From Knoellia aerolata DSM 18566 (GTDB lineage Bacteria > Actinomycetota > Actinomycetes > Actinomycetales > Dermatophilaceae): a stretch of 52,916 nucleotides of DNA. A program made the translations under genes and the position numbers. Position 1 is the first letter of the stretch; each line of letters starts with the position of its first letter. The notes under the pieces were generated by a model. The model was not told where the DNA came from and ran no database searches. It saw only the letters and a list, made by a program, of their open reading frames with translations. Where the stretch lies: NCBI RefSeq assembly GCF_000768695.1, contig NZ_AVPL01000023.1, positions 1-52,916 of the forward strand. Reading direction: 5' to 3'. Shown here one piece after another: positions 33,817 to 41,966 of the stretch.

Positions 33817-34653
33817 TCAGCCGTTGAACTCGTCAGGGTTCGGGCCGGTGCGCATCCCCCGGTCGAGGGCGGCGATCTCGGCCATGTCCGCCTCGGTGAG
33901 CGACACCTCGGCGGCGGCGAAGTTCTCGGCGATCCGCGACGGCGTCACGGACTTCGGCAGCACGACGAAGCCGCGGGCGAGGTGCCACGCGATGATGACC
34001 TGCGCGGGCGTGGCGCCGACCCGCTCGGCGATCGCGCCGATGACCGGGTCGTCGAGGACCTCCTTGCCGGACGCGAGCGGGCTCCACGACTCGGTGACGA
34101 TGCCGTGCGCGGCGTTGAACTCGGCGACCTCGACCTGCTGCAGGTAGGGGTGGAGCTCGACCTGGTTGATCGAGGGCCACTCACCGGTCTCGTCGAAGAG
34201 CCGCTGGAGGTGCTCGACGTGGAAGTTGCAGACGCCGATGGCGCGCACCCGGCCGGAGTCGCGCAGCGCCTGCAGCGCCTTCCAGGCGTCGACGTAGCGG
34301 TCCTGCTCGGGGAACGGCCAGTGCAGCAGCAGCAGGTCGAGGGTGTCGAGGCCCAGGCGCTCCATCGAGCCGGTGAACGACGCCACGGTCTCCTGCGCGC
34401 CGAACTCGGTCGGCCAGACCTTGGTCGTCACGAAGATGTCGTCACGGGGGACGTCGGTCGCGGCCAGTGCCCGGCCGACCCCCGCCTCGTTGTTGTAGAG
34501 CTTGGCCGTGTCGATGTGGCGGTAGCCGGTCTCGAGGGCCGACAGGACGGCGGCGTCGACCTCCGCGTCGGGGACCTGCCACACCCCGAACCCGACCTGC
34601 GGGATCTCGATCTTCGCGGCGCCGGAGGTCAGGGGGATGTCGTTGATGGGCAT
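33817..34653 (-). CDS. aldo/keto reductase
   Basis: NADPH-dependent TIM-barrel reductase, 278 aa. Catalytic tetrad seen: Asp and Tyr in GYRHIDTAKLYNNE, Lys in VTTKVWP, His in LLLHWPF. Further AKR marks: RAIGVCNFHVEHLQRL, QVELHPYLQQ, SPLASGKEVLDDP and cofactor loop VLPKSVTPSRIAEN. ATG at 34653. The end of the EamA gene overlaps its start by 25 bases, so the two are in one transcript under MarR control. Substrate unknown; a role with the exporter in detoxifying a carbonyl compound is inference. Confidence 0.92.
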   Translation of the reverse strand: MPINDIPLTSGAAKIEIPQVGFGVWQVPDAEVDAAVLSALETGYRHIDTAKLYNNEAGVGRALAATDVPRDDIFVTTKVWPTEFGAQETVASFTGSMERLGLDTLDLLLLHWPFPEQDRYVDAWKALQALRDSGRVRAIGVCNFHVEHLQRLFDETGEWPSINQVELHPYLQQVEVAEFNAAHGIVTESWSPLASGKEVLDDPVIGAIAERVGATPAQVIIAWHLARGFVVLPKSVTPSRIAENFAAAEVSLTEADMAEIAALDRGMRTGPNPDEFNG

Positions 34654-35630
34654 GCTTCCACCGTATGCCGGGTGCGCACCTCCCGTGTGCGCCCGCCACC
34701 CCCAGCGTCTGCGGATCCGGTCGTCAGAACCACCGAATGCGCAGACGCAAGGAGGCGGCGGGTCTGAGGCTGGGCGAGGACCACGCTGCCGAGGACGAGG
34801 GCCATGCCGACCGCGTGGACGGGCCCGAACGGCTCGCCCAGCAGGGCCACGCCGAGCAGGACCCCGACGACGGGGTTGAGGAGGCCGACGACCGCGACGG
34901 ACCCGGCACTCATCGACGCGAGCCCGCGGTACCAGGCGACGTAGGCGACGCCCGAGCCCACGAGCCCGAGGTAGGCGAGGGCGAGCCAGCCGGACAGCGG
35001 CAGCTGCGGCGGGGCGCCCTCGACGAGCAGGGCGACCGGAGCGAGGAGCAGCCCACCGGCGACGAGCTGCCACGACGTCACGACGATGACGTCCTCGTCG
35101 GCGCTCCACCGCTTCGTGAGGACGAAGCCGGCGCTGGCCGACGTCACCGCCCCGACGGAGGCGAGGACACCGATGACGTCGACCGAGCCCTGAGCGCCGT
35201 TCTGGAGGACGAGGAGCACGACGCCGAGGGCGCCGACCACCGAGGCGGCCAGGGTCGCCACCGCCGCCCGCTCACGCAGGAACAGCCACGCGAGAGCCAT
35301 CGTCACGAGCGGGCCGACCGCGGTCAGCGTCGCGCCCAGCCCGCTCGGCAACCGGACCGCCGCGACGTAGAGGAGGCCGAAGAACAGTCCCATCGTCAGG
35401 GCGCCGAGGACGACCGAGCGCCACCACCAGTCGCCGCGCGGGAGGCGCCGGTGCCACGCCAGCATGAGCAGGCCGACCGGGAGGGCGCGCATCGCGCCGG
35501 CGAACAGCGGACGGTCGGGCGGGAGCCAGAGGTGCGTCACGGCATACGTCGAACCCCAGACCACGGGGGCGACCGCGGTGACGGCGACGAGGGCGAGGCC
35601 ACCGAGCTGTCGCCGAGAGATACTTTCCAT
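34629..35630 (-). CDS. EamA/DMT family transporter
   Basis: Drug/metabolite transporter, 333 aa, ten membrane helices in two EamA halves (VTAVAPVVWGSTYAVTHLW at the start; ALAYLGLVGSGVAYVAWYRGL in the second half; LNPVVGVLLGVALLGE at the end). Start ATG at 35630 lies inside the first operator half of the MarR pair, with TATTAT 7 bases before it, so the message is leaderless. A 40-residue hydrophilic tail overlaps the reductase gene. Export of a small toxic or waste compound is likely; cargo unknown. Confidence 0.9.
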   Translation of the reverse strand: MESISRRQLGGLALVAVTAVAPVVWGSTYAVTHLWLPPDRPLFAGAMRALPVGLLMLAWHRRLPRGDWWWRSVVLGALTMGLFFGLLYVAAVRLPSGLGATLTAVGPLVTMALAWLFLRERAAVATLAASVVGALGVVLLVLQNGAQGSVDVIGVLASVGAVTSASAGFVLTKRWSADEDVIVVTSWQLVAGGLLLAPVALLVEGAPPQLPLSGWLALAYLGLVGSGVAYVAWYRGLASMSAGSVAVVGLLNPVVGVLLGVALLGEPFGPVHAVGMALVLGSVVLAQPQTRRLLASAHSVVLTTGSADAGGGGRTREVRTRHTVEACPSTTSP

Positions 35631-35660
35631 GGAAGGGATAATACCTTCTGTGGAAGGTAT
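35620..35660. promoter_or_regulatory. twin MarR operators over divergent promoters
   Basis: Two 20-bp palindromic sites lie side by side with one base between: ATACTTTCCATGGAAGGGAT (35620-35639) and ATACCTTCTGTGGAAGGTAT (35641-35660), centres 21 bases apart, two helical turns. The transporter -10 (TATTAT, minus strand, 35638-35643) lies between them and its start codon is within the first. The marR -10 (TATATT, 35658-35663) begins at the end of the second. Binding would block both genes. Confidence 0.85.
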
Positions 35661-35663
35661 ATT
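35658..35663 (+). promoter_or_regulatory. -10 box of marR, leaderless architecture
   Basis: TATATT, 6 bases, GTG at 35670; no Shine-Dalgarno. Confidence 0.6.
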
Positions 35664-35669
35664 CCCCGT

Positions 35670-36182
35670 GTGACCGAGAAGCCGTATGCCGTCCCCGCCG
35701 ACCGTGCCCAGCAGATCGTCGACCAGTGGCGCACCGAGCGGCCCGACCTGGACGCCACGCCCTTCCTCGTCATCGGCCGGCTGCACCGGGTCGCGGCGGC
35801 GCTGACGACCGAGCTGGTCCGCGTCTACGCCCAGTTCGGGCTCGGCGAGGGCGAGTTCGACGTCCTCGCGACGCTGCGGCGCCAGGGGGGTGACTGCGCG
35901 CTCACGCCGTCCGACCTCTCCGAGCAGACGGTCGTCACCTCGGGCGCCGTGACGAAGCGGGTCGACCGGCTCGAGGCGCTCGGCCACGTGGAGCGGCGAC
36001 GCAGCGGCACCGACGGTCGCTCGAGGCTCGTCGCCCTCACCCCGTCGGGTCGGCGGCTCATCGACGAGGCGTTCGCCGCACACTTGGCGAACGAGCACCG
36101 GCTCCTCTCGGTCCTCTCCCCGGAGGAGCGCGCCGACCTCGAACGGACGCTGCTCGTCCTCTCGAGGTCACTCGACGTCTGA
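35670..36182 (+). CDS. MarR family regulator
   Basis: 170 aa, GTG at 35670. Winged helix: GEGEFDVLATLRRQG, LTPSDLSEQTVVTSGAVTKRVDRLEALGHV and the wing ERRRSGTDGRSRLVALTPSG. Flanking helices form the dimer. It is divergent from the EamA transporter and aldo/keto reductase, with the twin operators between, so it should repress both itself and them until an aromatic or other ligand binds (family knowledge plus inference). Confidence 0.93.
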   Translation: MTEKPYAVPADRAQQIVDQWRTERPDLDATPFLVIGRLHRVAAALTTELVRVYAQFGLGEGEFDVLATLRRQGGDCALTPSDLSEQTVVTSGAVTKRVDRLEALGHVERRRSGTDGRSRLVALTPSGRRLIDEAFAAHLANEHRLLSVLSPEERADLERTLLVLSRSLDV

Positions 36183-36196
36183 GCCCGCACACCCAC

Positions 36197-36202
36197 TACA
36201 GT
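36197..36202 (+). promoter_or_regulatory. -10 box of accA, leaderless architecture
   Basis: TACAGT, 7 bases, ATG at 36210. Confidence 0.6.
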
Positions 36203-36209
36203 CCCGGTC

Positions 36210-37994
36210 ATGGCCATCAGCAAAGTCCTCATCGCCAACCGTGGAGAGATCGCCGTCCGGATCGCCCGCGCCTGCAAGGACTCCGGCATCGGCTCCGTCG
36301 CCGTGTACGCCGAGCCCGACCGTGACGCCCTGCACGTCACGGTGGCCGACGAGGCGTACGCGCTCGGTGGCACCACCCCCGGGGACTCCTACCTGCTCCA
36401 GGACAAGCTCATCGAGGTCGCCAAGGAGGCCGGGGCCGACGCGGTCCACCCCGGCTACGGCTTCCTCGCCGAGAACGCCGACTTCGCCCAGAAGGTCATC
36501 GACGCCGGCCTCACCTGGATCGGCCCCTCCCCGGAGGCGATCGACGCCCTGGGCGACAAGGCCAAGGCCAAGCACATCGCCGTCAAGGCGAACGCGCCGC
36601 TGGCCCCCGGCACCAAGGACCCGGTCAAGGACGCCGACGAGGTCGTCGCCCTGGCCGAGGAGTTCGGGCTCCCCATCGCGATCAAGGCGGTCTACGGCGG
36701 TGGCGGTCGCGGGCTCAAGGTCGCCCACACCCTCGAGGAGATCCCCGAGCTCTACGAGTCCGCCGTCCGTGAGGCCGTCACGGCGTTCGGCCGCGGCGAG
36801 TGCCTCGTCGAGAAGTTCCTCGACCGGCCGCGCCACGTCGAGACGCAGTGCCTCGCCGACCAGCACGGCAACGTCGTCGTCGTCTCCACCCGCGACTGCT
36901 CGCTGCAGCGGCGCAACCAGAAGCTCGTCGAGGAGGCACCGGCGCCGTTCCTCACGGACGAGCAGAACGTCGAGCTCGTCCGCGCCTCCAAGGCCATCCT
37001 CCGCGAGGCCGGCTACGTCGGCGCCGGGACCTGCGAGTACCTCGTCGCCCAGGACGGCACCATCAGCTTCCTCGAGGTCAACACGCGCCTCCAGGTGGAG
37101 CACCCGGTGACCGAGGAGGTCACCGGCATCGACCTCGTGCGCGAGCAGTTCCGCATCGCCGACGGCGAGGAGCTCGGCTTCGACGACCCGACGCCGGTCG
37201 CCCACTCGTTCGAGTTCCGGATCAACGGGGAGGACGCCGGCCGCAACTTCATGCCCGCACCCGGCACCGTCACCCGCATGGTCGTCCCGCACGGGCCGGG
37301 GGTCCGCTGGGACGCCGGCATCGTCCAGGGGGACACCGTCGCCGAGGCGTTCGACTCGATGATCGCCAAGCTCATCGTCACCGGCCGCACCCGCAAGCAG
37401 GCCCTCGAGCGCTCGCGCCGGGCGCTGGCCGAGCTCGAGGTCGACGGCATGCCCACGGTCCTGCCGTTCCACCGCGCCGTCGTCGACAACCCGGCCTTCG
37501 CGCCCGAGGGCGACGCTCCGTTCACCGTGCACACCCGCTGGATCGAGACCGAGTTCGACAACCAGATCCCGCCCTTCTCCGCCGACGGCGCTGCCGGCGA
37601 CGGCGACGGCGAGGAGACGGGAGAGCGCCAGCGCGTCACCGTCGAGGTCGGCGGTCGACGCCTCGAGGTCGTCCTCCCCGCCGGCCTCTCCCTCGGTGGC
37701 GGGGGCGGCGGTGGCGCGGCGAAGAAGAAGGCGCCCAAGCGCTCCGGGGGCAGCAAGGCCGGGGCCGCGGCGTCCGGCGACTCCCTCACCGCGCCCATGC
37801 AGGGCACGATCGTCAAGGTCGGCGTCGAGGACGGGGCCGAGGTGGCCGCCGGTGACCTCGTCGTCGTGCTCGAGGCGATGAAGATGGAGCAGCCGATCAC
37901 CGCGCACAAGGCCGGCACGATCAGCGGGCTCGCCGCCTCGGTGGGCGCGACCGTGACCAACGGCCAGGTCCTCTGCGAGATCAAGGACGCCTGA
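36210..37994 (+). CDS. accA3: acyl-CoA carboxylase alpha subunit: biotin carboxylase + biotin carrier (AccA3 type)
   Basis: 594 aa. Biotin carboxylase (about 1-450): [34 protein letters not shown]-grasp [33 protein letters not shown] (in part), [17 protein letters not shown] Gly/Lys-rich hinge (about 490-515, [19 protein letters not shown]) leads to the carrier domain, whose biotinyl Lys in EAMKMEQP is about residue 558. Serves the AccD5/AccE complex and possibly the second carboxyltransferase at 20617, which has no alpha gene beside it. BirA at 11537 would biotinylate it. Stopped by a strong hairpin at 38018-38057. Confidence 0.96.
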   Translation: MAISKVLIANRGEIAVRIARACKDSGIGSVAVYAEPDRDALHVTVADEAYALGGTTPGDSYLLQDKLIEVAKEAGADAVHPGYGFLAENADFAQKVIDAGLTWIGPSPEAIDALGDKAKAKHIAVKANAPLAPGTKDPVKDADEVVALAEEFGLPIAIKAVYGGGGRGLKVAHTLEEIPELYESAVREAVTAFGRGECLVEKFLDRPRHVETQCLADQHGNVVVVSTRDCSLQRRNQKLVEEAPAPFLTDEQNVELVRASKAILREAGYVGAGTCEYLVAQDGTISFLEVNTRLQVEHPVTEEVTGIDLVREQFRIADGEELGFDDPTPVAHSFEFRINGEDAGRNFMPAPGTVTRMVVPHGPGVRWDAGIVQGDTVAEAFDSMIAKLIVTGRTRKQALERSRRALAELEVDGMPTVLPFHRAVVDNPAFAPEGDAPFTVHTRWIETEFDNQIPPFSADGAAGDGDGEETGERQRVTVEVGGRRLEVVLPAGLSLGGGGGGGAAKKKAPKRSGGSKAGAAASGDSLTAPMQGTIVKVGVEDGAEVAAGDLVVVLEAMKMEQPITAHKAGTISGLAASVGATVTNGQVLCEIKDA

Positions 37995-38017
37995 CGGCAC
38001 GTCGCTCGAACCGCACA

Positions 38018-38057
38018 CGAGAACGCGGCGCCTCCCGGGGGAGGCGCCGCGTTCTCG
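38018..38057. terminator. bidirectional terminator after accA
   Basis: A perfect 17-bp stem: CGAGAACGCGGCGCCTC, loop CCGGGG, GAGGCGCCGCGTTCTCG, between convergent accA and the secreted protein gene. Confidence 0.85.
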
Positions 38058-38074
38058 TCGCCGGGCGAAGCCGG

Positions 38075-38701
38075 TCACCCGAGGAACGTCACGATGTCCT
38101 GGCAGAAGTCGCGCTCACCGAGCTGACGGATGCCGTGGTCGGCGAGGACCTCGAAGCTCAGCTCTTCGTCGTCGTCCGGATTGTCGAGGTCGTTGAGGTC
38201 GACGGTGGCGGTGTAGCGCACCATGCCGGCGTCGACGCCGACGAGCTTGCCGTCCTGGTCGAACAGCTTCCAGCCCAGGCGGTCCGCCCACGTGGCGGTG
38301 AGGATGCCGGAGTCGTCGATGTCGATCTTCTGGTCCTTCCAGCTGAACGACGAGAGGTCATGGAAGCTCGCCCCGGTCTCGACGTTCGTGTACGTGTTCG
38401 ACGACGTCACCTTGAAGCTGCCGAAGTAGCGGTCGCCGCGACGGACCATCGTCATGTCGGTGACCGTGCCCTTGCCTTCCCACAGGACGATGAAGGGCAC
38501 GTCGCAGAAGTCGTCGCCGTGCTCCTCCTGCTCGATGTGGCTCTCGTTGAAGGTGAAGTGGTCGCGGAAGACGATGTTGCCCTGGTTCTCGCCGGGGGCG
38601 GCCCCGGCAGGGGCTGAGGCCGCGACGGTCGTCGACGCGGCGAGTGCGGTGGCGGCCGCTGCGGCACACCATCCGCGGCGCGAGATGGAACGGTGGGACA
38701 T
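38075..38701 (-). CDS. secreted protein, unknown
   Basis: 208 aa with an N-terminal signal (SRRGWCAAAAATALAASTTVAASAPAGAA), with twin Arg before the hydrophobic part, so Tat export is possible though the motif is incomplete. ATG at 38701 after AGGAGGCGCTG, a good ribosome-binding site. The mature part is acidic, rich in Asp and aromatic residues, predicted mostly beta, with two Cys (DDFCDVPF and RDFCQDIV) near its ends that could pair. I recognise no family. Its strong Shine-Dalgarno sequence contrasts with the leaderless neighbours. Confidence 0.75.
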   Translation of the reverse strand: MSHRSISRRGWCAAAAATALAASTTVAASAPAGAAPGENQGNIVFRDHFTFNESHIEQEEHGDDFCDVPFIVLWEGKGTVTDMTMVRRGDRYFGSFKVTSSNTYTNVETGASFHDLSSFSWKDQKIDIDDSGILTATWADRLGWKLFDQDGKLVGVDAGMVRYTATVDLNDLDNPDDDEELSFEVLADHGIRQLGERDFCQDIVTFLG

Positions 38702-38926
38702 CAGCGCCTCCTCTGAGGTTCAGCGGACGCCGCACACGTCACCGTGGCGGCGACGCGAGGCTGACGGGCAGCACTCGGTGAGGCTCACGCTAGGAGCACG
38801 GCCGAGACGCCCACAATGTGCATTCCCCCACCCGACCTGACCATCTTTTCCCGGCGGAGATCACCCGAACGCCCCGTATGCCGGTCACCCGGATGCCGGG
38901 CGTTCGTCGAGGTGGTGCTGCTCGCG
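38702..38926. other. 225-base intergenic region with one GTATGCCG
   Basis: Between two minus-strand genes. Contains the ribosome-binding site of the secreted protein (38702-38712) and one GTATGCCG at 38876-38883. No other element is recognised. Confidence 0.5.
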
Positions 38927-39580
38927 TCAGCGCCTGGGCGGCGCGCCACCTCCGCCGGACACGTCGTCCTGGCCGAGGTCGATCCGGTCGCCGCCGTCTG
39001 CGGGCTGGGTCCCGCCGGGCTGGCTCGCCGCGCCCGCGTCACCCTGCTGGGTGCTGCCACCCTGCGGGAGCCCGCCACCCTCGCCCGGGCTGGCGGACCC
39101 TGCCGACGGGGGCTCGGAGTCCGGCGCGGGGAAGCCCGTCTCGGGCAGCTGCGGCTCGCCGTCACCGGGGATGATCGACCCCGGCTCGGCCGGGTCCTGC
39201 CGCGGCTGGGGGTCGTCGCCGGTGCCCGGGGCGGGGCTGGGCACGGGGACCTCGGAGGGCTGCTCGGGGGCCGACGGCGACGGCGGCTCGACCGGGGTCG
39301 TCGGCGTGGTGGGGGTCGTGGGCGTGGAGCCCGGGTCCGCGGGAGGGGCGCTCGGGTCGGCCGGGACGGTCCCGCCCTCGTTGCTCGGCAGGCCCAGCTG
39401 CTTCTCGACCATGTCGCCGCCCTTGTCGATCGCGCCGGAGAACTTGCCGCCGGTCTTCGCGTCGAGGAAGTCCTCGACCTTGTCGATGGCGCTGCGGGCG
39501 GAGTCGGGGTTGTCCTTGGCGTACTCCTTGGCCCTGGTGATGGCCTCGTCGCCGCTGATCGGCTGCTTCTGGTCGCTCAT
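38927..39580 (-). CDS. MT0933-like antitoxin-domain protein with long Pro-rich tail
   Basis: 217 aa from ATG at 39580 (an ATG six codons upstream is possible). Residues about 12-65 (AKEYAKDNPDSARSAIDKVEDFLDAKTGGKF, seen in parts, and IDKGGDMVEKQLG) match the MT0933/Rv0909 antitoxin domain. The other 150 residues are disordered, rich in Pro, Gly, Ser, and Thr (PTTPTTPTTPVEPPSPS). No toxin gene is adjacent, so an antitoxin job is doubtful; many actinobacterial proteins carry this domain alone. An internal LPETG is not a sortase signal, because there is no signal peptide or membrane segment. Confidence 0.7.
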   Translation of the reverse strand: MSDQKQPISGDEAITRAKEYAKDNPDSARSAIDKVEDFLDAKTGGKFSGAIDKGGDMVEKQLGLPSNEGGTVPADPSAPPADPGSTPTTPTTPTTPVEPPSPSAPEQPSEVPVPSPAPGTGDDPQPRQDPAEPGSIIPGDGEPQLPETGFPAPDSEPPSAGSASPGEGGGLPQGGSTQQGDAGAASQPGGTQPADGGDRIDLGQDDVSGGGGAPPRR

Positions 39581-39662
39581 CGTGCTCACGTCTCCCAAAG
39601 ATGTCGCGTGGTCCGGACCTCTCCAAACTAGCGACGCGACCGGGCGGGAGGGGGCTTGGCGC

Positions 39663-41081
39663 TCAGCTGCCGGTGGCGTGCAGCCGGCGTGCGGCCTCCG
39701 CGATGGTCCCGGAGAGCGAGGGGTAGACCGTGAACGTGCTCGCCACCTGGTCGACGTTGAGCCGGTGGTGCACGGCCAGCGTCACCGGGAAGATCAGCTC
39801 GGACGCGCGTGGCGCGACGACGACGCCGCCGATGACCGCGCCCGAACCCTTCTGTGCGAACAGCTTGACGAAGCCGTCGGTGATGCCGGCCATCTTGGCC
39901 CGGGGGTTGCGGGACAGCGGCATCATGACGACGTCGGCATCGGCCGTGCCGTCGTCGATCGCCTTCTGGGAGATGCCGACGGTGGCGATCTCGGGGTCGG
40001 TGAAGATGTTGGCCGAGACCACGCCGAGGTTGAGCGGGGCGACGGCGTCGCCGAGGGCGTGCGACATGGCGATGCGTCCCTGCATCGCGGCCACGGACGC
40101 GAGCGGCAGGACCCCGGTGCAGTCGCCCGCGGCATACACCCCGCGCACCGAGGTGCGCGAGACACGGTCGACGACGATGTGCCCGGACGGCGTGAGGTCG
40201 ACGCCGATCTCCTCGAGCCCCATGTCCGCGGTCTGCGGGACGGAGCCCACGGCCAGCAGTGCGTGCGACCCCTCGACCTCGCGGCCGTCCTCGAGCCGCA
40301 CGACGACACCGTCGCCGCGGCGCTCGACGGAGGCCATCCGCGAGCGCCCGAGCACGTCCATGCCGCGGCGTGTGAAGACGTCCTCGATGACGGTGGCGGC
40401 GTCGGGGTCCTCGCCGGGCAGGACCCGGTCGCGCGAGGACACGAGGACGACGTCGGACCCGAGCCCGAGGTAGGCCTGGGCGAGCTCGGCCCCGGTGACG
40501 CCCGAGCCGACGACGACGAGCCGCTCCGGCAGGGCGTCCAGGTCGTAGATCTGCTGCCACGTGAGGATGCGCTCGCCGTCGGGCTGCGCCGAGGCCATGA
40601 CCCGGGGGGTGGCACCGGTCGCGACGAGGACGACGTCGGCGTCGATCGTCTCCGTGCCGCCGTCGGTGAGCGTGGCCTCGACCCGGGTGGGGGACAGCAG
40701 CCGGCCGGTGCCCCGGAGCACGCGGACACCGACCTCGTCCACCCGCTCGCCGATGTCGTGGCTCTGCGCGGCGGCGAGGTCCTTGACCCGGGCGTTGACC
40801 TCGGCGAGCTCGGCGACGGCGTCGCTCACCGCGTCGCCCTCCCCGTCCTCGAGGTGCACGCCGAGGTGGGCGGCGGTCTCGAACTCGGACATGTAGTCGG
40901 CCGTGGAGATGAGCGTCTTGGAGGGGACGCAGTCGGTGAGCACCGCAGCGCCACCGAGCCCGTCGCGGTCGACGATCGTCACCTCGCCCCCGAGGTGGGC
41001 GGCGACGAGGGCGGCCTCGTAGCCGCCGGGTCCGCCCCCCAGGATGACCACTCGACTCGTTCGCCCGTTCACGCGGCCCAT
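39663..41081 (-). CDS. lpdA: LpdA-type NAD(P)H:quinone reductase flavoprotein
   Basis: About 472 aa FAD protein of the dihydrolipoamide dehydrogenase superfamily. FAD-binding VVILGGGPGGYEAALVA; NAD-binding LVVVGSGVTGAELAQAYLGLG; second FAD motif VYAAGDCTG. The redox pair is broken: GGAAVLTDCVPSK keeps only the second Cys, and the C-terminal His-x-x-x-x-Glu dyad region reads TVYPSLSGT, so it cannot act on lipoamide. M. tuberculosis LpdA has the same loss and reduces quinones (from memory). Start ATG at 41081, or GTG at 41072, which puts the FAD strand nearer the end. Divergent from pnp, as in mycobacteria. Confidence 0.9.
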   Translation of the reverse strand: MGRVNGRTSRVVILGGGPGGYEAALVAAHLGGEVTIVDRDGLGGAAVLTDCVPSKTLISTADYMSEFETAAHLGVHLEDGEGDAVSDAVAELAEVNARVKDLAAAQSHDIGERVDEVGVRVLRGTGRLLSPTRVEATLTDGGTETIDADVVLVATGATPRVMASAQPDGERILTWQQIYDLDALPERLVVVGSGVTGAELAQAYLGLGSDVVLVSSRDRVLPGEDPDAATVIEDVFTRRGMDVLGRSRMASVERRGDGVVVRLEDGREVEGSHALLAVGSVPQTADMGLEEIGVDLTPSGHIVVDRVSRTSVRGVYAAGDCTGVLPLASVAAMQGRIAMSHALGDAVAPLNLGVVSANIFTDPEIATVGISQKAIDDGTADADVVMMPLSRNPRAKMAGITDGFVKLFAQKGSGAVIGGVVVAPRASELIFPVTLAVHHRLNVDQVASTFTVYPSLSGTIAEAARRLHATGS

Positions 41082-41097
41082 CCAACCACGCGGCCGA

Positions 41098-41103
41098 TAC
41101 CCT
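41098..41103 (+). promoter_or_regulatory. -10 box of pnp, leaderless architecture
   Basis: TACCCT, 6 bases, GTG at 41110, in the 28-base gap with lpdA. Confidence 0.6.
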
Positions 41104-41109
41104 GCTCGC

Positions 41110-41958
41110 GTGACCGACAACGCCGCCGCCCCGCGCTCGCTCGACCTCGCCGACCCCGCGACCGACCCGTTCGCGGTGGCCGAGGCCGCGGCCGCGGTGA
41201 TCCGCGAGCGCACGGGCGTCGCGACCCACGACGTCGCTCTCGTCCTGGGCTCCGGCTGGGGCCAGACCGGCGACCTCATCGGCGAGACCCTGGTCGAGAT
41301 CGACAACACCGACGTGCCCGGTTTCGGCAAGGCCGCCGTCGCGGGCCACTCGGGCACGATGCGCTCCGTCGCCATCGGCGACACCGGTCGCCGCGCCCTG
41401 GTCTACGGCACCCGCACCCACTTCTACGAGGGCCGTGGCGTCCGTGCCGTCGTCCACGGGGTGCGCACCGCGGCCGCCCTCGGCTGCCGCACCATCGTCC
41501 TCACCAACGGCTGCGGCGGGCTGCACGAGGAGTGGCTACCCGGGACACCGGTCATCATCAGCGACCACATCAACCTCACCGCCCACTCCCCGATCGAGGG
41601 CGCGAACTTCGTCGACCTCACCGACGTCTACACCCCGCGGCTGCGCGCCCTCGCCCGTGAGGTGGACGGCGACCTCAACGAGGGCGTCTACGTCCAGTTC
41701 CGCGGACCGCACTACGAGACCCCGGCCGAGGTGCGCATGGCCCGCGTGATGGGCGGCGACCTCGTCGGCATGTCGACCTCCCTCGAGGCGATCGCGGCGC
41801 GGCAGAGCGGCATGGAGGTCCTCGGCATCTCGCTCGTCACCAACCCCGCGGCCGGCATCTCCAAGACCCCGCTCGACCACGCCGAGGTCCTCGAGGCCGG
41901 CCGTGACGCCGCCGACCGCTGCGGCCGGCTCCTCGCCGCCGTCGTCGCCAAGATCTGA
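41110..41958 (+). CDS. deoD: purine nucleoside phosphorylase
   Basis: Splits purine (deoxy)nucleosides with phosphate to base and (deoxy)ribose-1-phosphate. 282 aa, trimeric NP-II type: VLGSGWGQTGDLIG (phosphate loop), GHSGTMRSV, RTHFYEGRG, VLTNGCGGLHEEWLPG, FVDLTDVYTPRL, YVQFRGPHYETPAEVRM and GMSTSLEAIAA then LVTNPAAGIS with the base-binding Asn. GTG start at 41110. Followed 8 bases later by the phospho-sugar mutase, the next enzyme in the path. Confidence 0.94.
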   Translation: MTDNAAAPRSLDLADPATDPFAVAEAAAAVIRERTGVATHDVALVLGSGWGQTGDLIGETLVEIDNTDVPGFGKAAVAGHSGTMRSVAIGDTGRRALVYGTRTHFYEGRGVRAVVHGVRTAAALGCRTIVLTNGCGGLHEEWLPGTPVIISDHINLTAHSPIEGANFVDLTDVYTPRLRALAREVDGDLNEGVYVQFRGPHYETPAEVRMARVMGGDLVGMSTSLEAIAARQSGMEVLGISLVTNPAAGISKTPLDHAEVLEAGRDAADRCGRLLAAVVAKI

Positions 41959-41966
41959 AGGACGCC

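Noticed and set aside
39100-39160. LPETG sortase-anchor motif in the MT0933-like protein
   Set aside because: No signal peptide, no following membrane segment or basic tail; it falls in a Pro-rich disordered tail by chance.
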